64,000 nucleotides of DNA from Chitinophagaceae bacterium DXS (GTDB lineage: Bacteria > Bacteroidota > Bacteroidia > Chitinophagales > Chitinophagaceae), in contig CP128386.1 in NCBI GenBank assembly GCA_030345135.1, positions 4,408,667 to 4,472,666 of the forward strand, given 5' to 3'. Position 1 is the first letter of the stretch, and each line of letters starts with the position of its first letter. A program made the translations under genes and the position numbers. Below are positions 9,116-18,293 of the stretch, one piece after another. The notes under the pieces are model-generated. The model worked only from the letters and a program-made list of their open reading frames with translations, had not been told where the DNA came from and ran no database searches.

Positions 9116-9360
9116 CAAAGTTGGTCTTTTCCGCGATTATCGTTATTTTCAGCCTTGTTCGGCTTGTGAGAAAACTGATGCATTATAGAGCCCTCACCCT
9201 GGATCTGGATGCTTCAATGTAAAATAAATGTACCTTGTTTGTTATGCATCTTACCGATGCTTCATAATTACTTAACACGGAATTGCTTGTTTTGCCCCTT
9301 CGATAAGCTGTTGCTAATGCGCATGCAGCCCGTAACGGTTGCAGCCAGGTAAATTAATGT
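9116..9360. other. Leader and promoter space of the cytochrome peroxidase gene
   Basis: This is most of the 327-base gap before the peroxidase gene. I see no open frame with coding features, no repeat and no strong hairpin in it. It presumably holds the promoter of the downstream gene. Confidence 0.5.
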
Positions 9361-11181
9361 ATGAAATTTATTGCCGGCATTTTTACAACTATATGCTGCA
9401 TGGTTATTTATAGCAACCTTGCCGGTACTGAGCGCAGTTATTTAACCAGGGACAGAGCTGTGGACCGTTTTAATAATATTGCCAGAAAATTTTCCTCTGC
9501 AGCACTTGAACTAAAAAATTCTGTTGAACTATTAGATAGCTCTAACCCGTCAACAATTGCACATGCCAAGCAGGCTTTAAAACAATGCCGGCTGCAATAC
9601 AAAGGCATTGAATTTTTAATGGAATATTTTTTTAAAAGTGCAGCGGTAATTTATAATGGCCCGCCAAAATTTGAGGTGGAAGAACCTTATATGGAATACC
9701 AGGAGCCCACTGGTTTACAGGTAATAGAAGGCTTACTGTTTGAAAAAATTACCAATGAAAGTAAAGTGAGCCTTCGGGAGCAGGCGGATATTGTATACTC
9801 GTCGGCTAAAGATCTTACTGCAACAATATTTGGATTTAAGGCCACGGATAATCAAATTCTGGAAAGCATAAAGCTGGAACTGATCCGTATTAATACGTTG
9901 GGGATTACTGGTTATGATGCGCCGTTACTTAAAACAGGCATTGAAGAATCTGAAGCCGCATTTCAATCCATACAATATGTGTTGTCAGTATTTGCAGAAG
10001 TTAATTCAAATGACAGTGTTGGAATATATTTATCAGGCAGTATAAAATACCTGCAGGACCATCCCGGTTTTGATGATTTTGACCGGCTGACGTTTCTAAC
10101 GGAGTATGCCTTGCCGCTGGAACGGAACATCCATAAACTTATTAATGAAAAACATCTGGAGTTAAATACTTCCGCCGGAATTTTAAATTATGATGCCGGA
10201 GATCTTTTCAACGATGATGTAATTAACATCAATGCGTTCCCATCGTCAGACACGATCAATAATCAACACCTGGTTCAACTGGGAAAAAAATTGTTTTTTG
10301 AAAAAGCGTTGTCTGCCAATAACAAAATCAGTTGCGCAACATGTCATGATCCTGCAAAGCATTTTTCAGACGGATTGCCGAAGAGTGTGGCATTTGACGG
10401 GCATTCTCATGTTACACGCAATGCACCTTCATTATTTTACGCAGGCTTTCAGTTTGGACAGTTTTGGGATGCAAGGGCGAAAACGCTGGAAGAACAGATT
10501 CAAACAGTTGTTTCCAATCCATCAGAAATGAACAGCAACGGCGCTACTGTCGTTGGTAATTTATCTGCAAAATCATCTTATCATCCGGACTTTAAAAGAG
10601 CATTTTCTAATTTGCAGGATAGCCTGATCTCATTCAGAAAAGTGTCGCAAGCGATCGCTGCTTACGTGCGAACACTTAATCCAAGAACTTCAGCTTTTGA
10701 TGATTACATAAAAGGTGATAAGTCGGCGCTGACAAAACAGCAAATAAAAGGATTCAATCTTTTTATGGGTAAGGCGCAATGTGGTACTTGCCATTTTGCA
10801 CCGCTATTTAACGGACTTGTTCCTCCGCTATACAATATGTCGGAACTGGAAGTGTTAGGTACGCCTGCAAATGGTGATCTGGAAAAAGCATTGAATGATA
10901 CAGATAATGGGCGCTATAATTTTTTTCCGTTAGAAGTGTATCAAAAAGCATTTAAAACGCCAACAGTGCGTAATGCATCGGCAACAGCGCCATACATGCA
11001 CAATGGAGCATTTAAAACACTGGAAAAGGTTGTTGAGTTTTATAACAAAGGCGGCGGCAACGGAATTGGCCTGAATATAAAGGGCCAAACCTTGTCGTCA
11101 ATTCCTTTAAATCTCAATGATGATGAGATAAAAGATATTGTGAGTTTCATCAACTCACTGGAGGATAAAGTGCCCGGATAA
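9361..11181 (+). CDS. Di-haem cytochrome c peroxidase with long N-terminal extension
   Basis: A 606-residue periplasmic protein of the CcpA/MauG family that reduces hydrogen peroxide or oxidises a protein partner. A short hydrophobic N-terminus suggests a signal. Two CxxCH haem sites are present: CATCH near residue 325 and CGTCH near 475. The C-terminal segment has PTVRNASATAPYMHNGAF, which includes the conserved methionine region. Residues from about 25 to 270 form a helical extension not found in the plain 330-residue enzymes. It resembles the imelysin-like N-terminal domain seen in some Bacteroidota peroxidases, an assignment made by eye only. The gene is followed after 29 bases by a secreted phosphatase and may be cotranscribed with it. 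Confidence 0.9.
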   Translation: MKFIAGIFTTICCMVIYSNLAGTERSYLTRDRAVDRFNNIARKFSSAALELKNSVELLDSSNPSTIAHAKQALKQCRLQYKGIEFLMEYFFKSAAVIYNGPPKFEVEEPYMEYQEPTGLQVIEGLLFEKITNESKVSLREQADIVYSSAKDLTATIFGFKATDNQILESIKLELIRINTLGITGYDAPLLKTGIEESEAAFQSIQYVLSVFAEVNSNDSVGIYLSGSIKYLQDHPGFDDFDRLTFLTEYALPLERNIHKLINEKHLELNTSAGILNYDAGDLFNDDVININAFPSSDTINNQHLVQLGKKLFFEKALSANNKISCATCHDPAKHFSDGLPKSVAFDGHSHVTRNAPSLFYAGFQFGQFWDARAKTLEEQIQTVVSNPSEMNSNGATVVGNLSAKSSYHPDFKRAFSNLQDSLISFRKVSQAIAAYVRTLNPRTSAFDDYIKGDKSALTKQQIKGFNLFMGKAQCGTCHFAPLFNGLVPPLYNMSELEVLGTPANGDLEKALNDTDNGRYNFFPLEVYQKAFKTPTVRNASATAPYMHNGAFKTLEKVVEFYNKGGGNGIGLNIKGQTLSSIPLNLNDDEIKDIVSFINSLEDKVPG

Positions 11182-11210
11182 AGACAACAGATTTAACAAG
11201 TATAACCAAC

Positions 11211-12836
11211 ATGATCGTGAAAAAACAATTATTTCTTGCACTGGCGGTTGCGGCTACTATGTCTGCCATTGCACAAAACACTCCGGCTAAAACAGAACCG
11301 GCAAAAAGTGTTCAGGCACCCAAGCAGGAACGCAGGCCCGATGTATTGGCTGGCCTTATTCGCGGACCATATTTACAAATGGCGACAAGCAAAAGCATCG
11401 TCATCCGCTGGCGCACAAATGCTTTAACAAGAAGTGTTGTAAACTTTGGTTCTTCAGAAAATAACCTGGATCAGCAAGCGGAAGATCCCGCGCTTACTTT
11501 TGAACACCAGGTGCAACTTACCGGGTTATCTCCCAGAACAAAATATTATTATGCTATTGGTGGAGGTGCAGGTGATACATTGCAAAAAGGTAAAGACAAT
11601 TTTTTTGTGACACTCCCTGTTCCTGGCGATGAAGGTTTTTACCGGATTGGTATTTTGGGTGATTGTGGTAATAACTCCACCAACCAACGCCAGGTTCGCG
11701 ACCAGGTTGAAAAATATATTGGTGATGATAAACCAATGGATGCATGGATCCTGTTAGGAGACAACGCCTATTCCAGTGGCACAGACCCTGAGTTCCAGGA
11801 AAAATTCTTCAACATCTACAGAGATAATTTTCTTAAAAAATATCCTTTGTTTCCTTCGCCCGGAAATCATGATTACAATGATTTTTATCGCTTTAAAGCC
11901 ACAGCACAATCAACGCATGATATAGCGTATTATCAAAACTTTACTATGCCTACAAAAGGCGAAGCAGGGGGTGTTCCTTCTGGTACAGAAGCGTTTTATT
12001 CTTTTGATATCGGTAATGTACATTTTCTCTCACTTGATTCTTACGGAAAGGAGGACAATGCCACACGATTGTATGATACAACCGGTGCGCAGGTAAACTG
12101 GATAAAAAAAGATCTGGAAGCTTACAATCAGAATCCCAAACGCGGGTGGATAGTTGCTTACTGGCATCATCCTCCTTATACGATGGGATCACACAATTCA
12201 GACAAAGAAGAAGAACTGGTTAAGATACGAGAGAATTTTATTCGCATTCTCGAGCGTTATGGGGTAGATCTTATCGTGTGCGGCCATAGTCATCTTTATG
12301 AACGCTCCCGATTAATGCACGGACATTATGGAATGGAAGCAACTTTTAACGCAGCAACTAATAACCTCAGCACTTCATCGGCCTTGTATGACGGAAGTGA
12401 TAATTCTTGTCCATATATAAAAAAATCAGGGGAACAGGGAACTGTTTATGTCGTTACAGGATCTGCAGGTGCTTCCGGGAAAAATCAACCAACCTATCCG
12501 CATGATGCTTTCTATTATTCAAAATATGAGATTGGAGGCGCTTCTATGCTGGAAGTTCAGGGAAGTCGTCTTGAGTTGAAATGGATCTGCGCGGATGGCG
12601 TGATAAGGGACCATTTTGTAATGATGAAAGATGTAAATAAAACTCAGAAAATTCAGTTGAAAAAAGGCGAAACAACTACGCTTACCGCTTCTTTTGTTGG
12701 CGACTACAAATGGAACAAAAGTGCGGATACAGGCAGAAGCATTAAGGTAAAGCCGCCGGTTGGCAAAACAACTTATGAAGTACGCGATGCCAACAGTTGC
12801 GTTAAGGATATTTTTGAGATAACAGTTGCTAAGTAA
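11211..12836 (+). CDS. Secreted purple-acid-phosphatase-like metallophosphoesterase
   Basis: A 541-residue exported phosphatase. A signal peptide occupies residues 1-21 (ends SAIAQ). A fibronectin-like domain (about 55-130) precedes the calcineurin-type catalytic domain. All five metal motifs are visible in order: GDCG, GDNAY, GNHD, WHH and GHSH (in CGHSHLYERS). These bind a two-metal centre. The C-terminal 80 residues look like an extra beta domain with no cysteine-rich or sorting-signal features that I can identify. The natural substrate is unknown. The close spacing to the peroxidase gene suggests an operon. Confidence 0.9.
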   Translation: MIVKKQLFLALAVAATMSAIAQNTPAKTEPAKSVQAPKQERRPDVLAGLIRGPYLQMATSKSIVIRWRTNALTRSVVNFGSSENNLDQQAEDPALTFEHQVQLTGLSPRTKYYYAIGGGAGDTLQKGKDNFFVTLPVPGDEGFYRIGILGDCGNNSTNQRQVRDQVEKYIGDDKPMDAWILLGDNAYSSGTDPEFQEKFFNIYRDNFLKKYPLFPSPGNHDYNDFYRFKATAQSTHDIAYYQNFTMPTKGEAGGVPSGTEAFYSFDIGNVHFLSLDSYGKEDNATRLYDTTGAQVNWIKKDLEAYNQNPKRGWIVAYWHHPPYTMGSHNSDKEEELVKIRENFIRILERYGVDLIVCGHSHLYERSRLMHGHYGMEATFNAATNNLSTSSALYDGSDNSCPYIKKSGEQGTVYVVTGSAGASGKNQPTYPHDAFYYSKYEIGGASMLEVQGSRLELKWICADGVIRDHFVMMKDVNKTQKIQLKKGETTTLTASFVGDYKWNKSADTGRSIKVKPPVGKTTYEVRDANSCVKDIFEITVAK

Positions 12837-13159
12837 GATTGACGTTCAATTGGCTCATCTTGCAACTCTCTGTGCAACTCCGTGTCTTCTCCTGTATTTT
12901 CTCTGTGTAACCATAATTTTTATTCTATACCACGAACAATTAGTTACATAGAGAACGCTGAGAAGACACGGAGTTGCACAGAGAATAAACCTAAGTACGC
13001 AATACATTCGAACCCGGGGACAATTTAGTTAAGAGCGGCAACACGACTGTTGCAATGTTCAGACCTCAAACCTCAAACCTTACGCCTGATACCGTCCCTT
13101 GCAATTCTCCCCAATTCCTGTTAATTTAATACAAGTCTCACACCTTTAAACCTACACGT
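12837..13159. repeat. Intergenic region with CACAGAG-family inverted repeat and heptamer array
   Basis: The 323-base gap contains a perfect 24-bp inverted repeat (12868-12891 with 12960-12983; the arm begins CTCTGTGCAACTCCGTG) separated by 68 bases that contain a further related pair of half-sites. Heptamers of the type CCTCAAA lie at 13064-13090. No gene is seen. Related sequences occur at 18.1, 20.7, 33.1 and 35.6 kb. Confidence 0.9.
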
Positions 13160-14878
13160 ATGACACTTAAAAGTATCCGGGATATAGATCTTACTCCCGA
13201 TTCCGATAAAACTTATTTCAATATTGACAGGGAATGGCGCGAAGAATTCATTTACTTTTTAATGGTCGATCGTTTTCATGACGGTGCTGCGCGTTCGCCC
13301 GTTTTATCTACCGAAAGATCGAAAGGATTTACTACCGGCAACGATTTTTACGGTGGCAAAATAAAAGGCATCACCAATAACCTAAATTATATTGCCGGAT
13401 TAGGCTGCACAGCAATCTGGTTATCGCCGGTGTTTGAAAACAACGACAAGTCTTATCATGGCTATTCAATAAAAAATTACTTACAGATCGATCCCAACTT
13501 CGGAACGAAAGAAGACCTGGTTGAATTGGTGCAAGCAGCGCACAATTTTCAAAAAGATGGCAAACCATTTCCAATCAGAATAATCCTGGATGTTGTTATA
13601 AACCATTCGGGTGATAACTGGTTTTATAAAAATGAAGATCAGCCCGGTGTTAATCCTTATTTGTACTATGATGATATCACATTTGATTTCGGCAACTGGA
13701 AATCTGATGATCATCCTGTGCCGCAGGAACTAAGAAATCAGGATCTCTATCACCGCAAAGGGAGAATAACAGATAACGGTTATGATCGCTATCCTGAAAA
13801 TCAGCATGGTGACTTATTTGGGCTGAAAGATTATGCAAACGATGATGATGAAGCAGGTTCTGAGTTGATCAATATTTTGATTAAAAGCCATTGTTACTGG
13901 ATCCGTGAAGCCGATATTGACGGTTTTCGCGTTGATGCAGTAAAACATATGGGAGAATTGGCCTGCTCACGCTTTTGCTCAAACATTCGTGAATATGCGT
14001 ACAGCCTCGGAAAAAGAAATTTCTTTCTGTTTGGTGAACTGGCAGTCAGCAGTGATGATATTTATAACAGGTATCTCGGACAAAATACTTCGCAAACCGA
14101 CGGCAACAGAACTGTGTTCTTTGGTATTAATTCATTACTTGATTTCAGGCTGGCGCAGGGTGACGGAGAAAATGCAGCATTGCGGGAAGTAATTACAGGA
14201 AATGCTGGTCCCGAAACGCTTTACAACCGCCTTTCCGCGCAGGAACATCGTGCGCTGAACCGTGGAGAGATTGGCCGGTATCTCGTAACTTTTATTGACA
14301 ACCACGACAGCTTTTGGCAGGATGGACGTATCGCTTTTTCCGCCAACGATAAGCAGGTAATTGCCGGCATTGGCTATTTGCTTTGCAGCTTGGGAACGCC
14401 TTGCATTTTTTATGGAACGGAACAGGGATTTGATGGAAGCGGCGGCGATATTCAAATGCGCGAAGCAATGTTTGATAACCAGGATCCGTCAAAGGACTTG
14501 CTAAACACAGCCTGTAATATTTATGCTGAAATAGCAAAGATTGCCAATGTAATGCGCAACACCACGCCTTTGAGATTTGGTAGAATGTATTTCCGCCAGA
14601 CATCTGAAAACGGAACCGATTTTAATTTTCCATCCGGCAATGATTATACGCTCGCCTTTTCACGGATTTTATATGGAAAAGAAATATTGGTTGCCTACAA
14701 TGTTTCTGCCAGCGAAAGAACCGACTGCATTATCGTTGATGCAACATATCATCGGCCAAATGACCAGCTACAATTTCTATATGGTGGTGATGGTGCTGTT
14801 ACTGTACAACAATCGCCGGCTGGTGCTGTTTATGTACAGTTAGTACTTTCTCCCCGTCAATTTGTTATTCTCGGTTAA
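13160..14878 (+). CDS. Alpha-amylase family (GH13) glycoside hydrolase
   Basis: A 572-residue enzyme of glycoside hydrolase family 13. The catalytic triad is intact: nucleophile Asp259 in DGFRVDAVKH, acid/base Glu293 in FLFGELA, and Asp383 in FIDNHDS. The first conserved region is VVINHSGDNW. A C-terminal beta domain follows from about residue 480. No signal peptide is visible, so it probably acts in the cytoplasm on alpha-glucans, maltodextrins or trehalose-type sugars. The specificity cannot be fixed from motifs. The gene is flanked on both sides by heptameric repeats and looks monocistronic. Confidence 0.9.
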   Translation: MTLKSIRDIDLTPDSDKTYFNIDREWREEFIYFLMVDRFHDGAARSPVLSTERSKGFTTGNDFYGGKIKGITNNLNYIAGLGCTAIWLSPVFENNDKSYHGYSIKNYLQIDPNFGTKEDLVELVQAAHNFQKDGKPFPIRIILDVVINHSGDNWFYKNEDQPGVNPYLYYDDITFDFGNWKSDDHPVPQELRNQDLYHRKGRITDNGYDRYPENQHGDLFGLKDYANDDDEAGSELINILIKSHCYWIREADIDGFRVDAVKHMGELACSRFCSNIREYAYSLGKRNFFLFGELAVSSDDIYNRYLGQNTSQTDGNRTVFFGINSLLDFRLAQGDGENAALREVITGNAGPETLYNRLSAQEHRALNRGEIGRYLVTFIDNHDSFWQDGRIAFSANDKQVIAGIGYLLCSLGTPCIFYGTEQGFDGSGGDIQMREAMFDNQDPSKDLLNTACNIYAEIAKIANVMRNTTPLRFGRMYFRQTSENGTDFNFPSGNDYTLAFSRILYGKEILVAYNVSASERTDCIIVDATYHRPNDQLQFLYGGDGAVTVQQSPAGAVYVQLVLSPRQFVILG

Positions 14879-14904
14879 TCGACATAAATGGCATTGGGAC
14901 TATG

Positions 14905-14932
14905 CCTCAAACCTTAAACCTTACACCTCATA
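14905..14932. repeat. Heptameric tandem repeat
   Basis: Four heptamers, CCTCAAA, CCTTAAA, CCTTACA and CCTCATA, lie between the amylase stop codon and the dehydrogenase start. They are of the same type as the array at 13064-13090 on the other side of the amylase gene. Confidence 0.8.
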
Positions 14933-14976
14933 GCTTAGAAGAATCCGCATTGATTGCTATCTTTAAATAAAAAATC

Positions 14977-15828
14977 ATGGTAGCATTTTTAGGAATGGGC
15001 CTTTTAGGTTCAAACTTCGTAAGAGCGATGATAAAAAAGGGAGCGCAGGTTAATGTTTGGAACAGAACAGCATCTAAAGCCAAAGCACTTGAACAATACG
15101 GCGCGAAGGCTTTTGAAAATATTGCCGATGCGGTAAAAGATGCCGGTGTGATTCATGTAACATTAAAAGACGATGACACAGTAAATGAAGTGCTTGAAAT
15201 GATAAAACCGGCGCTTAAAACCGGCGCAACCATTATAGATCATACAACAACATCCGCAAACGGAGCCATTGAGCGTACAAAATATTGGAAAGAACTTGGC
15301 TTTACTTATCTGCACGCCCCGGTATTTATGGGTCCGCAAAACGCATTGGAAAGCACCGGCTATATGTTAGTCTCCGGCGACCAGGAAGTGATTCGTAAAT
15401 GGCAGCAGGAGCTGGCAAAGATGACAGGTAAAGTGATCAACTTTGGCGAAGAAGAAGGCAGGGCCGCTGCAATGAAATTAATTGGCAACTCTTTCCTCGT
15501 TGCATTTACGGCAGGAATTGTGGATGCATTGGCTTTAGGTAAGGCACAGAACGTACCGGTAAGTGATATAGCAACCTTGTTTGATTCATGGAATCCCGCT
15601 GCGATGTTGCCTGCAAGATTACAAAGAGTTTCTGGCGGCAAGTATGATAACCCTTCCTGGGAACTTAGCATGGCAAGAAAAGACACGCAGTTATTCATGA
15701 ATGCTGCAGATGCTGCAGGTGTTAACCTGGTAGTGATCCCGAGTATAGCAAAGCAAATGGACAAGTGGATAGAAAAAGGTTTTGGCAATAGCGACTGGAC
15801 GATAATTGGGAAAGATGTAGCAGGATAA
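14977..15828 (+). CDS. NAD(P)-dependent beta-hydroxyacid dehydrogenase family oxidoreductase
   Basis: A 283-residue protein of the 3-hydroxyisobutyrate / 6-phosphogluconate dehydrogenase superfamily. The N-terminal nucleotide motif is GMGLLGSN, followed by VWNRTASKAKAL; the Arg of NRT usually favours NADP. The catalytic lysine is in AAAMKLIGNSF near residue 167, and the helical C-terminal half is of normal size. Substrates in this family include small hydroxyacids, succinic semialdehyde and glyoxylate, so the reaction is not assigned. The start ATG gives the first beta strand directly (MVAFLGMG). The gene stands alone. Confidence 0.88.
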   Translation: MVAFLGMGLLGSNFVRAMIKKGAQVNVWNRTASKAKALEQYGAKAFENIADAVKDAGVIHVTLKDDDTVNEVLEMIKPALKTGATIIDHTTTSANGAIERTKYWKELGFTYLHAPVFMGPQNALESTGYMLVSGDQEVIRKWQQELAKMTGKVINFGEEEGRAAAMKLIGNSFLVAFTAGIVDALALGKAQNVPVSDIATLFDSWNPAAMLPARLQRVSGGKYDNPSWELSMARKDTQLFMNAADAAGVNLVVIPSIAKQMDKWIEKGFGNSDWTIIGKDVAG

Positions 15829-15840
15829 TGTGCGAAGTTA

Positions 15841-15875
15841 GATGTACGATGTACGATGTAGGATGTGGGAATGTG
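15841..15875. repeat. Heptameric tandem repeat
   Basis: Five heptamers can be read, starting GATGTAC, GATGTAC, GATGTAG and GATGTGG, then a degenerate last unit, 12 bases after the dehydrogenase stop codon. Confidence 0.8.
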
Positions 15876-15922
15876 TCGACTTGCTCAGGAGTTGCGGGCC
15901 TGGATGGATGTTTCGCAATCCC

Positions 15923-15988
15923 TGCTCAAGTTTGGTGACCGCCTTTGTTGGTATGCCGCATAGCAATTGTGTGCGGCGTACCAACAAT
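15923..15988. repeat. Hairpin repeat of the TTGGTATGCCGC family, copy 1
   Basis: The arms GTTGGTATGCCGCA and TGTGCGGCGTACCAAC pair with few mismatches around a short loop. The lead-in CTGCTCAAGTTTGGTGACC is shared with copy 2 at 16631-16691. A third, more diverged copy lies at 33395-33455. Confidence 0.85.
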
Positions 15989-16072
15989 ATATGCGCAGTT
16001 TAGAAAAATAGCATAACGAAGGCGAAGTTATTATTGAATCCCTACTACGATCACGCGTCCTTATCAAAATAT

Positions 16073-16411
16073 TTAACTCAGTGCGTCCATCCGAAACAAA
16101 AACATAGATTGGCTGGATATTCTCTCTATTATTCCCTCCGCTTCCATATCCAATTTAACCGACTCCATAAACCATTCAACAGAGCCTTCAAAGACAATCT
16201 GTTTCTTCTCAAAATATTCCACTACGCTTTGCAAAAGCATTTTGTGTGATAACTCACGACCTCCTTGCAGACTTTTCAGGATTGCCTGCCTGATAAGCAA
16301 ATATTTTTCCTTATCCATGCGGACTGCGTGTTTTCCTGCAGGATGTTTAAGCTGAATTTTTCCAGACTTTTTTGATGTCGCCGACGAGTACGTTTTCAGG
16401 TCTTTTGTCAT
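16073..16411 (-). CDS. Small conserved-type protein of unknown function
   Basis: A 112-residue basic protein. The segment KIQLKHPAGKHAVRMDKEKY, then a helical region with LLQSVVEYFEKK, and FEGSVEWFMESVKLDMEAEG look like a compact wHTH-like unit. I recall similar small Bacteroidota proteins of an uncharacterised family (possibly DUF6958), but I cannot confirm it here. No signal peptide or membrane segment. It lies between two hairpin repeats of the same family. A longer overlapping frame on the same strand (to 16550) reads into repeat DNA and is rejected. Confidence 0.7.
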   Translation of the reverse strand: MTKDLKTYSSATSKKSGKIQLKHPAGKHAVRMDKEKYLLIRQAILKSLQGGRELSHKMLLQSVVEYFEKKQIVFEGSVEWFMESVKLDMEAEGIIERISSQSMFLFRMDALS

Positions 16412-16730
16412 ACTTATCTAGGTTTAAAAGAAATTGGTAGCCATCATTGATATACAGCATGATGATTTGTCTTACTTGCGAGGAATAGGCGAGAGCAGAA
16501 TTTGTTGTTGGTGCCCCTGGCTTCGTAAGGCCTCGCCGCACACGCAACAACGGCTGTCAGCGTGGCTTTGCAAGCACGGGTTGGGTTAAGTACGCGTTTC
16601 CGCTAAGGTTGATAACGGTTCATAGGCCTGTCACAAGTTTGGTGATCGCCATTGGTATGCCGTATTGCACTGTGCGCCGCGTACCAACAACTTGTGAGTA
16701 ACTCCAACCCTATTCCGTTTTAAAAGATCC
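16412..16730. repeat. Intergenic region with hairpin repeat, copy 2
   Basis: The 319-base gap holds the second TTGGTATGCCG hairpin (16631-16691, lead-in CACAAGTTTGGTGATCGCC) and an additional diverged half near 16505-16550. No gene is seen. Confidence 0.75.
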
Positions 16731-17141
16731 TCACGATTTCTGCCCCAACGAAAACCAATTCCCCGAGTCGTCTTTAAACAGCGCCTCAATTCCGTAAAAC
16801 TCCTTTTTTGGCTCTTTTATAAACTCTACCCCTTTTGCTTTCAATTCTTCATAGGTAGCATAGATATCCTTGCATTCAAAAACGCCAAATCCAAACGTTC
16901 CTTTTTGAATCATGTCCTTCATGGTGGCCGCAGATTCTTTTGTAAACATCATACCTTCCATAACGGGAATAAGGGTTATCTCCAGGTCCGGTTGTTCCGG
17001 CGACGTAACCGTGAGCCAGCGCAACCCTTCTCCCATCGGCGCATCTGTGTGAACTTTAAAACCAAGCTTGTTGACATAAAACTCGAAAGCACTTTCCTGG
17101 CTAAGAACGAAAACGCTGACATGAGACATTCTTGCAATCAT
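16731..17141 (-). CDS. VOC family protein
   Basis: A 136-residue glyoxalase-fold protein. Beta-alpha-beta modules are recognisable: MIARMSHVSVFVLSQESAFEFYVNKLGFKV in the first and FGVFECKDIYATYEELKAKG in the second. The C-terminus GIEALFKDDSGNWFSLGQ lacks the usual terminal Glu ligand of glyoxalase I, where Ser or Gln takes its place, so metal binding may be altered. It belongs to the large group of small VOC proteins annotated as glyoxalase/bleomycin-resistance-like. It is monocistronic. Confidence 0.85.
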   Translation of the reverse strand: MIARMSHVSVFVLSQESAFEFYVNKLGFKVHTDAPMGEGLRWLTVTSPEQPDLEITLIPVMEGMMFTKESAATMKDMIQKGTFGFGVFECKDIYATYEELKAKGVEFIKEPKKEFYGIEALFKDDSGNWFSLGQKS

Positions 17142-17666
17142 GTTGTTCCAGTTTTTTGGTTGAAGAATATCACAAAGTTCAGAAGGTGCAGGTCAGGGCA
17201 TTTCTTGAAAATTGCGATTCAGGAAGATTTTTCAGAATTAGAGGTATTGTAAAAGCGAAGCAAGTCCTCGGGATGATGTTGGGTAAATTGATAAGGCTTC
17301 TAAAAAACCAGTGAAACTATCACACCTTTCACTATTCACCATTGACTATTCACCGGCACCGCTGTCAACCAAAAAGATAATTTCCACTCCATGCAACGAA
17401 TACCGCAATTAAGTTGACTTACTATCTGCAATGCTATGATTTTTAAATTTTAGGAAGTCCTCGCGGCTTCATGAATTTTGCAGGCCTCTTTTAAGGGGCT
17501 TTTTTTGTTTTAATCGGAACTTAACAAAAACTTTACGCCAGTAAACAATAACAAACGTAAGTTTGCACCGCAAAATTTATGAAGTCCAGCGGTTACAGGT
17601 CGGAATATTGGCCTGTTCCGTCTGGCACAAGATCCACATTTTCACTTTTTTATACTCCCAATTTTT
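17142..17666. other. Intergenic region with terminator-like hairpin and short repeat
   Basis: A 525-base gap between two minus-strand VOC genes. It holds a duplicated CTATTCACC motif at 17330-17354 and a possible + strand terminator (GGCCTC, loop, GGGGCT, T run) at 17483-17510. A TAAGTTTG box near 17558 precedes a small hairpin (ACAGGTC/GGCCTGT). No protein gene is supported. A small RNA is possible but not demonstrated. Confidence 0.5.
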
Positions 17667-18062
17667 TTACTGTTGTCTTTGGCCGAAGCAATAGCACAGA
17701 CCATCAGGTGCAACGATAAAGAATACTTTCCAATTTATATCCCCGTATTTTTGAAAGCTAAAGTCCGATAATTCCTTTGTCAATCCTGTCGCTTTACACT
17801 CGTCAAATGCTTTCTGCACATTATCAACTTCAAAAAAACAGCCGTCTTGTGTAGGATCGCCACCATTTTCTTCAAGACCAATTTGAAGATCGTCTCTTTG
17901 CAATAAGGCAGATTTAAAAGGTGTCTCAGCACGGTTAACAACATGAAATCTTAAGTGTGTTTCATAAAAGGGGAGGGCAGATTCAACATTGCCCACAGGA
18001 AGTTTCATTTTGTCCTGCTGATAAGGCCATGCCTTAATGAGATGGGCTTTTGTATCATTCAT
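17667..18062 (-). CDS. VOC family protein, small
   Basis: A 131-residue VOC-fold protein (KLPVGNVESALPFYETHLRF, then LQIGLEENGGDPTQDGCFFEV, ending APDGLCYCFGQ). The module is like the bleomycin-resistance / glyoxalase group. The normal first-strand His and terminal Glu metal ligands are not present (Cys and Phe occupy the last strand), so a catalytic metal site is doubtful. A binding or resistance role is possible. It is the third VOC gene in this stretch and is not closely similar to the other two. Confidence 0.8.
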   Translation of the reverse strand: MNDTKAHLIKAWPYQQDKMKLPVGNVESALPFYETHLRFHVVNRAETPFKSALLQRDDLQIGLEENGGDPTQDGCFFEVDNVQKAFDECKATGLTKELSDFSFQKYGDINWKVFFIVAPDGLCYCFGQRQQ

Positions 18063-18124
18063 GGTTTGGTGAATTTGAAATAATGGAATTTGTCTGGCTA
18101 AGACAAGTCAATTTGCAAATTTTT

Positions 18125-18218
18125 GTGCAACTCTCTGTGTCTATTTCTGCTTTCGGTGAAATACAAAAATACAGTTACACAGAGTCACACGGAGATAACA
18201 CAAAGCTACACAGAGCGT
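18125..18218. repeat. CACAGAG-family inverted repeat
   Basis: A left half reading CAACTCTCTGTGTCTATTTC and a right half with ACACAGAGTCACACGGAGA, followed by CTACACAGAGCG, form an imperfect inverted repeat. Same family as 12868-12983, 20706-20749, 33144-33188 and 35575-35665. Confidence 0.85.
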
Positions 18219-18293
18219 ATGTCAATACAAATATGTTATTGGCGCGGGAGACGAGTCCTTGCGAATATTTGTCTGATAGTGATCTTTTGCCAA

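Noticed and set aside
16347-16550. 67-codon minus-strand frame overlapping the 112-residue gene
   Set aside because: It overlaps a better supported gene and its N-terminal part is translated from repeat DNA (the GCCTCGCCGC region).
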